9,535 nucleotides of DNA, taken from the NCBI GenBank assembly GCA_017882245.1, contig JADGPV010000124.1, positions 1 through 9,535 on the forward strand, read 5' to 3'. This stretch comes from Bacteroidales bacterium. GTDB taxonomy: Bacteria > Bacteroidota > Bacteroidia > Bacteroidales > VadinHA17. The translations under genes were made by a program, and so were the position numbers. The notes beneath the pieces were generated by a model. The model was not told the origin of the DNA, did no database searches, and was given only the letters and a program-made list of their open reading frames with translations. This document shows positions 1-6,141 of this stretch, piece after piece (the stretch's first letter is position 1; every line of letters starts with the position of its first letter).

Positions 1-17
1 CATGATGGAAGAGCATA

Positions 18-45
18 TTGTTAAAATACTCAGCATTTATTTTTG
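18..45 (+). promoter_or_regulatory. candidate promoter for the VOC-family gene
   Basis: An exact TAnnTTTG element (TATTTTTG, 38-45) is preceded by TTG at 18-20 with 17 bases between them, a little shorter than the usual Bacteroidota spacing of about 19-21. It would give a leader of roughly 50 bases before the ATG at 104. The region is AT-rich, so a chance match is quite possible. Confidence 0.3.
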
Positions 46-103
46 ATGAGGTTCAGAAACGAACCGATGCAATGTTTTCAAAAAATAAATAAAACGTAAT
101 ACT

Positions 104-547
104 ATGTCACAGACTGGTACATATCTCAATTTTCAGAGAAATACGGAAGAAGCATTCAACTTCTATAAATCTGTTTTCGGCGGTGATTTTGTTGATGGAA
201 AGATCAACCGCTTCAGCGAGATTCCCCCGCAGGAGGGAATGCCTCCATTAGCAGAAAAGGACAAAAACCTGGCAATGCATGTCTCTCTTCCGATCCTCGG
301 GGGTCACCTTCTTATGGGAACTGATGCTCCCGAATCGATGGGATTCAAGGTAAATTTCGGTAACAATGTTTATATCAGTCTTCATCCTGACACCAGGGAA
401 GAAACGAAACGCCTGTTCAAAGCGCTTTCCGAAGGAGGGAAGGTAGAGCAGGAATTGCAGGATATGTTCTGGGGAGATTACTATGGAAGCTGCACGGATA
501 AGTATGGTGTTAAATGGATGTTCAACTTCTCCGCGAAGAACAGGTAA
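104..547 (+). CDS. VOC family protein, PhnB/glyoxalase-like (function unassigned)
   Basis: This 147-residue protein is a small member of the vicinal oxygen chelate superfamily, in the PhnB-like branch often mislabelled as 3-demethylubiquinone methyltransferase. The N-terminus has the branch's typical opening: a beta strand TYLNF (6-10), then NTEEAFNFYKSVFGG (13-27), in which a helix leads into the FGG turn. A second module follows, with AMHV (57-60), GGHLLMGTD (66-74), a helix around 97-112, and a C-terminal strand pair ending DKYGVKWMFNF (132-142). The length is normal for a one-chain protein with two beta-alpha-beta-beta-beta modules. No metal-binding set can be assigned with confidence, and PhnB-like proteins have no established common reaction, so substrate and activity stay open. 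It is probably cytoplasmic, since no signal peptide is visible. The ATG at 104 follows an A-rich leader typical of the phylum. It is monocistronic as far as the window shows and converges on the tRNA-ended - strand unit. Confidence 0.85.
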   Translation: MSQTGTYLNFQRNTEEAFNFYKSVFGGDFVDGKINRFSEIPPQEGMPPLAEKDKNLAMHVSLPILGGHLLMGTDAPESMGFKVNFGNNVYISLHPDTREETKRLFKALSEGGKVEQELQDMFWGDYYGSCTDKYGVKWMFNFSAKNR

Positions 548-716
548 TCAGTCTAAGTAATATATACAGCATTATTTTTCTCATCCAGCTGCGAATACAC
601 CTCCCTAATCTGATTTTTTTCTTCATCAGTATATTCCATGGTTAATTGTTTACCAATTTTAGAAATATTTAAAAGTGATTGCTTGTATTATGTGGGACAA
701 TAGTGGGAAAGAATAG
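548..716. other. convergent intergenic region without a convincing gene
   Basis: This stretch lies between the end of the VOC gene and the terminator of the - strand unit. The + strand shows no obvious intrinsic terminator for the VOC gene. On the - strand a 28-codon frame (639-553, starting MEYTDEEKNQ and ending TAG) has protein-like composition, and the frame stays open 16 codons further upstream without a start. I do not recognise it and do not call it a gene. The right part holds a short phased direct repeat (692-715). As the segment downstream of a tRNA gene, it is a possible relic of an integrated element. Confidence 0.4.
692..715. repeat. short direct repeat GTGGGAMA..AATA, 11-base period
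   Basis: GTGGGACAATA (692-702) is followed directly by GTGGGAAAGAATA (703-715). The GTGGGA cores start 11 bases apart, about one helical turn, so a protein could contact both on one DNA face. The repeat lies 51 bases from the CCA end of tRNA-Pro, beyond its terminator. Arm-type integrase sites or a chance duplication are both possible. Confidence 0.35.
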
Positions 717-760
717 GAAAAAGAAAAACGCAACCGACTGTTTTATTGACGATTGCGTTT
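713..760 (-). terminator. intrinsic terminator of tRNA-Pro and the upstream - strand unit
   Basis: Read on the - strand, AAACGCAATCG (760-750) pairs with CGGTTGCGTTT (736-726) to give an 11-bp stem with one T-G wobble and a 13-base loop. A T-rich tract (TTCTTTTTC, 725-717) follows immediately. The hairpin begins 5 bases after the encoded CCA of the tRNA. The + strand orientation lacks a T-tract, so it should act in one direction only. Confidence 0.8.
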
Positions 761-765
761 CTTAA

Positions 766-841
766 TGGTCGGGGTGATGTGACTCGAACACACGACCCCT
801 ACGTCCCGAACGTAGTACGCTACCAACTGCGCTACACCCCG
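766..841 (-). tRNA. tRNA-Pro, anticodon CGG, with encoded CCA
   Basis: The 73-base tRNA body (841 to 769) folds completely. The acceptor stem is CGGGGTG/CACCCCG with the C1-G72 pair typical of bacterial tRNA-Pro. The D stem is GCGC/GCGT, the anticodon stem CTACG/CGTAG with loop TTCGGGA, and the T arm GTGTG-TTCGAGT-CACAT. The anticodon CGG lies at 808-806 and reads the proline codon CCG. It is followed by G37, the base methylated in proline tRNAs. Discriminator A (769) is followed by a genomically encoded CCA (768-766). The gene lies 33 bases beyond the receiver-domain gene in the same direction and ends in a strong terminator. It could be read from its own promoter at 866-897, by read-through from the protein operon, or both. 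Confidence 0.96.
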
Positions 842-844
842 ATT

Positions 845-862
845 ACCTGACTTATTTCAGGT
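845..862. other. perfect hairpin just upstream of tRNA-Pro
   Basis: ACCTGA (845-850) and TCAGGT (857-862) form a perfect 6-bp inverted repeat with a 6-base loop, ending 3 bases before the tRNA 5' end. There is no T-tract on either strand, so it is a poor intrinsic terminator. In a pre-tRNA it would form a leader stem next to the RNase P cleavage site. It also overlaps the expected transcription start of the candidate tRNA promoter. The role is inferred. Confidence 0.4.
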
Positions 863-865
863 GTG

Positions 866-897
866 CAAAAGTAATTATTTTTTTGTAAGCTCAGCAA
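866..897 (-). promoter_or_regulatory. candidate promoter for tRNA-Pro
   Basis: On the - strand an exact TAnnTTTG box (TACTTTTG, 873-866) is preceded by TTG (897-895) with a 21-base spacer, in line with the Bacteroidota -33/-7 architecture. Transcription would start near 858-861, giving a leader of about 20 bases. The box overlaps the spacer just past the stop codon of the receiver gene, so the tRNA need not depend on the protein operon. Confidence 0.5.
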
Positions 898-1264
898 TTT
901 TCAGGTTAAGATCATTACTGCTGACCGGCTTCGAAAGATAGTCAGTACAGCCTGCCTCGAGAGCCCTGCGCCTGTCGTCGGGGAAGGCATATGCCGTAAC
1001 TGCCACAATTGGCAGATTTTTAAAGGTCTCCTCGGTCCTCAGACGACGTGTCAGGGAGAGGCCATCCTCATCTCCCTTAAGCGATATATCCATCAGTACA
1101 AGGTTAAAAGCTTCCTTATGGAGCAGATCCCATGCCTCCCTGGCTGAGGCAGCAACGGAGGTATCATACATCCCTGACAGCAACTTCCTGAAATATAGCT
1201 GGCTGTGGGGGTCGTCTTCAACGATCAGGACAGCCATGCGTTTTGAGGACAATGGTTCTTTCAT
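875..1264 (-). CDS. single-domain response regulator (CheY/DivK-like receiver)
   Basis: This 129-residue protein is a lone receiver domain with no output domain. It probably relays phosphate or acts by protein-protein contact in the cytoplasm. All key residues are present: the acidic pocket EDD (16-18), the phosphoacceptor Asp59 in LVLMDISLKG, the switch Thr90 in IVAVTAYA, and Lys112 in YLSKPV. The sequence after Thr90, with DRRRALEAGCTDYLSKPV, resembles DivK and receivers of hybrid histidine kinases more than chemotaxis CheY. The ATG at 1264 overlaps the stop of the DUF362 gene in ATGA, which supports this start and suggests translational coupling. A second in-frame ATG (Met10, at 1237), directly before AVLIVEDD, would give the more usual receiver length and cannot be excluded. 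No histidine kinase is encoded nearby, so its partner is unknown. Confidence 0.92.
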   Translation of the reverse strand: MKEPLSSKRMAVLIVEDDPHSQLYFRKLLSGMYDTSVAASAREAWDLLHKEAFNLVLMDISLKGDEDGLSLTRRLRTEETFKNLPIVAVTAYAFPDDRRRALEAGCTDYLSKPVSSNDLNLKIAELTKK

Positions 1265-2373
1265 ATCCGTATCAGTTTGTATGACATTGTACCGGCTTTT
1301 ATTTTTTCAGCGTGAATGAGAGCTGCATTCCAGTCAGTGTTTTTATGGGCTATTTTAAATTTATCAGTTCCGCGCAGATCGTTTCCGCTGTCCTTTTCAA
1401 GGAGATGGGGTGAAGCCGGCGCGGAGACAACCATATCGGCACATGCCTTGTCAAGTGCAACAGGGTCCCTTGACGCGGCGATTCCTATGTCAGCAACCAG
1501 CGGCAGATCATTGTGTCCCCAGCAGTCGCAGTCAGGTGACACATCCATGATAAAGTTGATGTGAAGTGAAGGCTTTCCCCTGACTACTGCAAAGGCGTAC
1601 TCAGCAATCTTCCTGCTGAGTATATCACCTCCGTCACCCCATTCAACCCTCGCGGCATCATACTGGCAAACAGCCACACACTGACCGCATCCGGTGCACT
1701 TATCCTTATCGATATACGCTCTCCTGTTCTCTTTCAGGTGGACAGCATCATGAGCACAGTTTATTACGCACATGTTGCATCCGGTACAGTTCTTTTCATA
1801 AATCACGGGCGGGTTGCCGGAATGAAGGAAGAGTTTACCGCCCACTGAGGCGCAACCCATACCCAGGTTTTTAAGCGCACCGCCGAAACCGGTCTGCTCG
1901 TGTCCTTTGAAATGATTGAGAGAGATAACAATATCAGCATCAGCTATTGCAGTGCCGATCATTGCCCTGGTTGTATAATCAAGATTAACTTCTATCTCAC
2001 GGTAGTCAGTACCTTTAATACCGTCTCCGATAACCACATGACATCCCGCACTCAGGGGGTTATATCCGTTGGAGAAGGCTGCCTCAAGATGATCGGGTCC
2101 GTTTGAGCGCATGCCGTAATAAAGGGTATTGCAGTCGGTCAGGAATGGTTTCCCGCCCTTTTCCCTTACCATTTTAACTATTCTGGAGGCGAAGTTGGGG
2201 CGCAGGTATGCCAGGTTACCCGGTTCTCCGAAGTGTATCTTCAGAGCAGTCATCTTCCGGTCAAAATCAATATCGTCAAACCCTGCCGCCCTGACCAGCC
2301 TCTCCAGTTTCTTCAGCAGGTTGAGCGAAGGTGTACTGTGCATATCTGTAAAGAACACCTCTGACGATTCCAT
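1261..2373 (-). CDS. DUF362 domain protein with two 4Fe-4S ferredoxin motifs
   Basis: This 370-residue protein combines a DUF362 domain with a bacterial ferredoxin-type insert. Two CxxCxxCxxxC motifs are intact: Cys196/199/202/206 and Cys226/229/232/236, predicting two [4Fe-4S] clusters. Flanking DUF362 signatures are visible: KIHFGEPGN (45-53), LNHFKGHEQTGFGGALKNLGMGC (152-174, conserved loop), and the C-terminal DCDCWGHNDLPLVADIG (281-297) followed by SRDPVALDKAC (301-311). The second segment adds Cys282 and Cys284 near the cluster module. No signal peptide or membrane segment is seen, so it is likely cytoplasmic. The biochemical role of DUF362 proteins is not settled; an electron-transfer or redox enzyme role is inferred from the clusters. 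It begins 21 bases after pfkA and overlaps the receiver gene by 4 bases, so the three are probably cotranscribed. Confidence 0.92.
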   Translation of the reverse strand: MESSEVFFTDMHSTPSLNLLKKLERLVRAAGFDDIDFDRKMTALKIHFGEPGNLAYLRPNFASRIVKMVREKGGKPFLTDCNTLYYGMRSNGPDHLEAAFSNGYNPLSAGCHVVIGDGIKGTDYREIEVNLDYTTRAMIGTAIADADIVISLNHFKGHEQTGFGGALKNLGMGCASVGGKLFLHSGNPPVIYEKNCTGCNMCVINCAHDAVHLKENRRAYIDKDKCTGCGQCVAVCQYDAARVEWGDGGDILSRKIAEYAFAVVRGKPSLHINFIMDVSPDCDCWGHNDLPLVADIGIAASRDPVALDKACADMVVSAPASPHLLEKDSGNDLRGTDKFKIAHKNTDWNAALIHAEKIKAGTMSYKLIRI

Positions 2374-2394
2374 GCAAAGCTTTTTTTAAGGAAG

Positions 2395-3375
2395 TCAGAT
2401 GTTCAGGACATCGATAATGTCAACCAGGTGCTGATTCAGGCCTTTATGCTGTTTAACGGCCTTACGGAAGGGGACGAGCACTATCTCATTGTTCTGCAAG
2501 CCTACCATCACGCTCTGTTGTCCGTCGAGGAGCGCCTCAACGGCTGCATTACCGAGACGGCTGGCATTTACACGGTCGAGTGCTGACGGTGACCCGCCTC
2601 TTTGCAGGTGGCCCAGGATAGAGACCCTGATCTCATAATCCTGGAGCTCAGGTTTGAGCCTCTCGGCTATAGCAAGTGCACCTCCCGCTTCATCACCTTC
2701 AGCAACGATTATGATATTGCTTGATTTCTTTCTCTTGTTACCGGTCTCAAGCATCTTGCGAATATCGCGAGCATTACCTTTGATCTCAGGCATTATGATT
2801 GCTTCAGCGCCGGTGGCAATGCCGCTGTAAAGAGCTATATGTCCGGACTCTGCACCCATCACCTCGACGAAAAACATGCGGTTGAGAGCGCTGGCCGTAT
2901 CGCGTATCTTGTCAACACACTGTACAACAGTATTCAGTGCCGTGTCATATCCAATAGTGTAATCAGTGCCGAAGATATCGTTGTCTATCGTACCCGGAAC
3001 ACCCACAAAAGGAATATCATATTCCTCATTGAAGATGTTTGCTCCCTTGAAAGAACCGTCACCTCCGATGACCACCACTCCGTCAATCTCGGCTGCCCGG
3101 AGGTTCTCATAAGCCTTTTTTCTTCCTTCCGGTTTTCTGAACTCCTCGCACCGCGCTGTTTTGAGTATGGTTCCGCCACGCTGGATGGTATCCGAAACAC
3201 TGTGGGCCTGAAGCGGCTTGAAGTTGGCATTTATCATTCCGAGGTAACCGTGCCTGATGCCTATCACCTCCAGCCCGTTATATATAGCGGTACGGGTAAC
3301 AGCCCTTATTGCTGCATTCATGCCGGGGGCGTCACCTCCGGAGGTGAGAACGCCAATCTTCTTAATTTTCCCCAT
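2395..3375 (-). CDS. pfkA: ATP-dependent 6-phosphofructokinase
   Basis: The enzyme phosphorylates fructose 6-phosphate to fructose 1,6-bisphosphate, the committed step of glycolysis, in the cytoplasm. The 326-residue length is close to the 320 of E. coli PfkA. The nucleotide loop TSGGDAPGMNAAIR (11-24) is intact. GGDGS (104-108) has Gly after Asp106, as in ATP-dependent enzymes, where pyrophosphate-dependent ones usually have Asp. The catalytic loop PGTIDNDIFGTD (127-138) carries Asp131 as the expected base. EVMGAESGH (171-179) and GHLQRGGSPSALDR (255-268) complete the substrate site. Arg24 and Arg28 match the allosteric-site arginines of E. coli PfkA, and a KRKK stretch (214-217) sits near the third effector region, so ADP/PEP control is plausible. 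The ATG at 3375 gives the typical N-terminus. It lies 72 bases after ispH and 21 before the DUF362 gene. Confidence 0.97.
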   Translation of the reverse strand: MGKIKKIGVLTSGGDAPGMNAAIRAVTRTAIYNGLEVIGIRHGYLGMINANFKPLQAHSVSDTIQRGGTILKTARCEEFRKPEGRKKAYENLRAAEIDGVVVIGGDGSFKGANIFNEEYDIPFVGVPGTIDNDIFGTDYTIGYDTALNTVVQCVDKIRDTASALNRMFFVEVMGAESGHIALYSGIATGAEAIIMPEIKGNARDIRKMLETGNKRKKSSNIIIVAEGDEAGGALAIAERLKPELQDYEIRVSILGHLQRGGSPSALDRVNASRLGNAAVEALLDGQQSVMVGLQNNEIVLVPFRKAVKQHKGLNQHLVDIIDVLNI

Positions 3376-3446
3376 TGGATAAACTTTTTTTCAAGTCACT
3401 AAGGTAGTACATTTTTTGCATCTTCATAAGAAATACAGGGCTGCTG

Positions 3447-4322
3447 TCATATCTTCTCAATTGTCTCCGCAACCTTATGAATAAGCCATCGCGGGGTTGA
3501 GGTTGCTCCGCAGACCCCTGCATTTCCGGCATTGCTGAACCACTCAGGATTTATCTCTTCAGGGTGTGAGATAAAATACGAATGATTGTTTTCGTTGAGA
3601 CAGACTTCGTACAGCATGTGACCGTTGGAGCTGTTCTTCCCGCTGACGAAGATTATGACATCATGCTGTCTTGCAAATATCCTCAGTTTTGGTTCCCGGC
3701 CCGAGACCTGACCGCATATGGTATTGTAAACCTTCAGGAAATTGTCAGGGTGACCAGGGCTCATTTTCTCCAGGTTCCGCCTGATTGTTTCAATGATCAT
3801 GTCATATTCAGCTTTATTTTTAGTTGTCTGTGCAAATAGCCATACCCGCCTGGTGCAATCTATCTTATGCAGATCATGCAATCCGGTGACCAGTATGCCC
3901 TTTTCTCCGGCGGCTCCGAGCAGGCCGATAACCTCTGCATGACCTTCCTTGCCGAAGATAACGATCTGGCCGTCATTCTCACGGGCACTTACCAGAACCA
4001 GCCTGATCTTTTCCTGGAGTGAGTGCACAATAGGGCATGTGGCCTCAATTATTGTAATATTGTTTTTTCTGGCTGTTTCATATGTTGAAGGTGGTTCACC
4101 ATGTGCCCTGATAAGGACTTTGCTGTCCCTGAGCCGGGCAAAATATTCATGGCTTATGGTGATCAGTCCGAGGTCTTTCAGGCGATCCATTTCGAGATCG
4201 TTATGTACTATTTCGCCGAGGCAAAATATTTTTTCTCCTGCTCTGAGAGCTTCCTCAGCAATTCTTACGGCATTCTCAACCCCGAAACAGAAGCCTGACC
4301 CCGGCTCGATATCAACCTTCAT
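3447..4322 (-). CDS. ispH: 4-hydroxy-3-methylbut-2-enyl diphosphate reductase (IspH/LytB)
   Basis: IspH performs the last step of the MEP isoprenoid pathway, reducing HMBPP to isopentenyl and dimethylallyl diphosphate with a [4Fe-4S] cluster in the cytoplasm. The three cluster cysteines are present: Cys12 (GFCFGV), Cys96 (ATCPIVH) and Cys203 (TICGQVSGRE). Substrate residues are also present: His40 (EIVHND), His74 (RAHGEPPS), His128 and Glu130 (GHAE), the Thr166-Thr167 pair, SGKNSSN (227-233) and the C-terminal CGATSTP (271-277). The 291-residue length is normal. The start at 4322 gives the canonical MKVDIEPGSGFCFG opening and overlaps the end of cmk by 11 bases, so the two are almost certainly cotranscribed and perhaps translationally coupled. 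The organism therefore appears to use the MEP rather than the mevalonate route, supplying among others the menaquinone side chain. Confidence 0.97.
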   Translation of the reverse strand: MKVDIEPGSGFCFGVENAVRIAEEALRAGEKIFCLGEIVHNDLEMDRLKDLGLITISHEYFARLRDSKVLIRAHGEPPSTYETARKNNITIIEATCPIVHSLQEKIRLVLVSARENDGQIVIFGKEGHAEVIGLLGAAGEKGILVTGLHDLHKIDCTRRVWLFAQTTKNKAEYDMIIETIRRNLEKMSPGHPDNFLKVYNTICGQVSGREPKLRIFARQHDVIIFVSGKNSSNGHMLYEVCLNENNHSYFISHPEEINPEWFSNAGNAGVCGATSTPRWLIHKVAETIEKI

Positions 4323-5013
4323 GCATTATCTGTTTATAAAGTTTCCTGAACCAGTCCATCTGCTGATCAACCGTCATTGTGCTGTTGTCAAGCTCCACTG
4401 CATCATCAGCTTTACGCAAAGGACTGATTTCCCTGGAAGAATCAATCCTGTCACGTTCATTAATGTTTTTTTCGACGGCAGCGATGTCGGCCGGCAGTCC
4501 TTTTTCCAGTAGTTCGAGGTAACGGCGTTTTGCCCTTACTGCAGGTGAGGCTGTCATAAAGATCTTAAGCTCTGCATGAGGGAAGACGACGGTTCCGATA
4601 TCACGTCCATCCATCACTATACCTCCGCGGGCGCCTATTTCACGCTGCAGTGCGACAAGCTTCTGTCTGACCTCTGCTATGGTGCTGACAGCACTGACAT
4701 TATCCGACACGGCCCTGTCGCGCAACTCCCGTTCGACCTTTTCACCGTTGAGAAGAGTCTCATAGTAACCTGTGTCATAGTTTATGCGGAATGTTATCTT
4801 AATTTCAGGCAGGGCACTGATGATATTGTGAGTGTCTGCCACCCCTCCTGCAACGAAGCCTTTTCTGAGGCAGAAAAGGGTGACAGCCCTGTACATAGCA
4901 CCCGAGTCGATATAGAGATAACCAAGGTCAGCAGCTATTGCTTTTGCGAAGGTGCTTTTCCCGCATGATGAATAACCATCGACGGTTATAATTATCTTTT
5001 TTCTTTTTTTCAT
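4312..5013 (-). CDS. cmk: (d)CMP kinase
   Basis: Cytidylate kinase transfers phosphate from ATP to CMP or dCMP, recycling pyrimidine nucleotides in the cytoplasm. The P-loop GYSSCGKST (13-21) is followed by the nucleoside-binding DSGAMYRAVT (36-45). RDRAVSDNVSAVS (98-110) belongs to the NMP-binding region, MDGRDIGTVVFPHA (134-147) is the signature around the CMP-contacting Arg/Asp, and the lid segment ERDRIDSSREISPL (186-199) carries the catalytic arginines. The 233-residue length is typical for the bacterial form. The lysine-rich start MKKRKKIIIT makes the ATG at 5013 convincing. An exact TAnnTTTG box lies only 9 bases upstream, so transcripts from it would be nearly leaderless. The gene also follows porQ by 39 bases and overlaps ispH by 11. 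Confidence 0.97.
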   Translation of the reverse strand: MKKRKKIIITVDGYSSCGKSTFAKAIAADLGYLYIDSGAMYRAVTLFCLRKGFVAGGVADTHNIISALPEIKITFRINYDTGYYETLLNGEKVERELRDRAVSDNVSAVSTIAEVRQKLVALQREIGARGGIVMDGRDIGTVVFPHAELKIFMTASPAVRAKRRYLELLEKGLPADIAAVEKNINERDRIDSSREISPLRKADDAVELDNSTMTVDQQMDWFRKLYKQIMHEG

Positions 5014-5021
5014 TCAGGCTG

Positions 5022-5029
5022 CAAAGTTA
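5022..5029 (-). promoter_or_regulatory. candidate -7 promoter element ahead of cmk
   Basis: TAACTTTG (5029-5022, read on the - strand) matches TAnnTTTG exactly and is followed by C, as in the other boxes of this window. It ends 8 bases before the cmk ATG at 5013, so the RNA would start within a few bases of the start codon. No TTG or TTTG is visible at the expected -33 distance, which lowers confidence. Confidence 0.38.
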
Positions 5030-5052
5030 AAACGAAAAGGAAGGCATAAGGT

Positions 5053-6069
5053 TCACCGTCTCGCATTTTTGAAGATCTGTTCCGTCCTGACAGTTATCGT
5101 CAGGTGATTTGATCCGCCTGCAAGATGATAAGAATCGCGGCCGTAGGATAGTTCAAAGGCTTTTGTCCTGATACCAAATCCTGCTGAGAAGCCTGCCATT
5201 CCCGCACGTTGCTCAGTCCGCATTTCTGATCTCCGCTGGTAATTTAACCCTACGCCCATCCAGAAGACATCGGCAGGAAGGATCTCAATACCTAATATAA
5301 CATGTTTCAACAGGTTTTCTCCAAAGCCACCGGCTGAGATATCATCTTCAGTGTTATAATCATGCGTGAGGTCAGGCTTTTCTATATGTCTGAATGTCAA
5401 TGAGAAGCTAAACGGGGCATGCGCGAGTCTCTTGGTGGTGCCTGCAATTATCTCAAAAGGAAGAGGTTCACCTCCCTGTCCCGTGTAGCCTTTTATCTGA
5501 AAGCCTGCATTCCTGATCACAAGTCCGGCATCAAGCAGAAGCCTTTTGTTATGATATGCTGCACCGATATCGGCGCATATCCCGGCCGAAAAATAGCGCT
5601 CCAGATGAGAAAGAACAGGTTTAATGTTTATCCCGGCTGTGAATGATGAATCGATCTGAAGAGACCATAGAAAATTAAAGGCATATTCAGAGGCAGTGAA
5701 AGTACCGGTTATATTGCCTTCAGCATCGGTTTCGGTGAACCGGCCGTAGCTGATAAAGCTCAGACCCGCGGCAACGGTGCCTTTCTTTTCCATGTCCATA
5801 GCCCATGCGGCATAACCGTAATTTATTCCGGCAAAGTAGGTTGAAAAGCTGAGTGAGATGTCATTGTCCATTGAGGCTGTCAGCAGGGCGGGATTGAAAT
5901 AGGGCAGGCTCAGGTCGTTCCTGCTTTGCGAGACTGTCATACCGCCGGTCGCTGTTGCGAATGCAGAATGATTGAGGTTCAGGAACTCATACGTGTTATC
6001 GCCTCCGGTCTGTCCGGTGACAGGCAGAAGTGCAGGAAGTAAAAAGAATGTAAGGATATATCGCCTCAT
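5053..6069 (-). CDS. porQ: type IX secretion system protein PorQ
   Basis: PorQ is a predicted outer-membrane beta-barrel accessory of the type IX secretion system, which exports CTD-tagged proteins in Bacteroidota. A signal peptide starts with MRRYILTFFLLPALLP and ends near VTGQ. The mature protein opens with GGDNTYEFLNLNHSA, a strong PorQ hallmark, then TGGMTVSQSRNDLSLPYFNPALL. The rest is a run of amphipathic strands rich in Gly, Tyr, Phe and Ser, such as LSFISYGRF and FSFSLTFRHI, as expected of a FadL/PorV-like barrel. I chose the ATG at 6069 (338 residues). An in-frame GTG at 6099 would add 10 residues before the signal peptide, but a promoter-like TATCTTTG lies inside that extension. Homologues are often mislabelled as penicillin-binding proteins. 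It lies 39 bases upstream of cmk. No other T9SS gene is in the window. Confidence 0.88.
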   Translation of the reverse strand: MRRYILTFFLLPALLPVTGQTGGDNTYEFLNLNHSAFATATGGMTVSQSRNDLSLPYFNPALLTASMDNDISLSFSTYFAGINYGYAAWAMDMEKKGTVAAGLSFISYGRFTETDAEGNITGTFTASEYAFNFLWSLQIDSSFTAGINIKPVLSHLERYFSAGICADIGAAYHNKRLLLDAGLVIRNAGFQIKGYTGQGGEPLPFEIIAGTTKRLAHAPFSFSLTFRHIEKPDLTHDYNTEDDISAGGFGENLLKHVILGIEILPADVFWMGVGLNYQRRSEMRTEQRAGMAGFSAGFGIRTKAFELSYGRDSYHLAGGSNHLTITVRTEQIFKNARR

Positions 6070-6087
6070 ATCCCGGTAGCTTGAAGG

Positions 6088-6095
6088 CAAAGATA
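6088..6095 (-). promoter_or_regulatory. candidate -7 promoter element ahead of porQ
   Basis: TATCTTTG (6095-6088, - strand) is an exact TAnnTTTG match followed by CC. It lies 18 bases from the ATG at 6069, implying a leader of roughly 10-15 bases. It lies within the possible GTG-start extension (6099), which argues against that extension being translated. No good -33 TTG is visible at 19-21 bases. Confidence 0.4.
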
Positions 6096-6141
6096 ACACT
6101 ATCAGATAAACGGGAGGCCGGAGGTGTTATTTCATGAAGTA

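Noticed and set aside
553..639. Small - strand frame of 28 codons starting MEYTDEEKNQ
   Set aside because: No recognisable family, no clear ribosome-binding signal beyond A-rich sequence, and the open frame extends upstream without a start. Kept as an observation rather than a gene.
2375..2382. AAGCTTTG before the DUF362 gene as a -7 box
   Set aside because: The first conserved T is missing, no -33 element is visible, and the gene lies only 21 bases after pfkA, so cotranscription is simpler.
2395..3375. Pyrophosphate-dependent phosphofructokinase as an alternative call
   Set aside because: The GGDGS motif has Gly where pyrophosphate-dependent enzymes usually carry Asp, and the length matches the short ATP-dependent bacterial type.
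2839..3402. Long open frame on the + strand across pfkA
   Set aside because: It is antisense to a clear 6-phosphofructokinase with all catalytic motifs, and its composition resembles a mirrored coding frame, not a protein family.
3399..3406. TACCTTAG before pfkA as a promoter element
   Set aside because: It differs from TAnnTTTG in the conserved TTTG part and has no TTG at the expected upstream distance.
3949..4512. Long open frame on the + strand across ispH and cmk
   Set aside because: It is antisense to two well-supported enzymes and shows no domain. Similar shadow frames over the DUF362, porQ, EamA and etf genes were rejected for the same reason.
5053..6069. Penicillin-binding protein, a common label for homologues of this sequence
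   Set aside because: There is no SxxK, SxN or KTG motif set. The signal peptide, the GGDNTYEFLNL opening and the beta-strand pattern fit PorQ.
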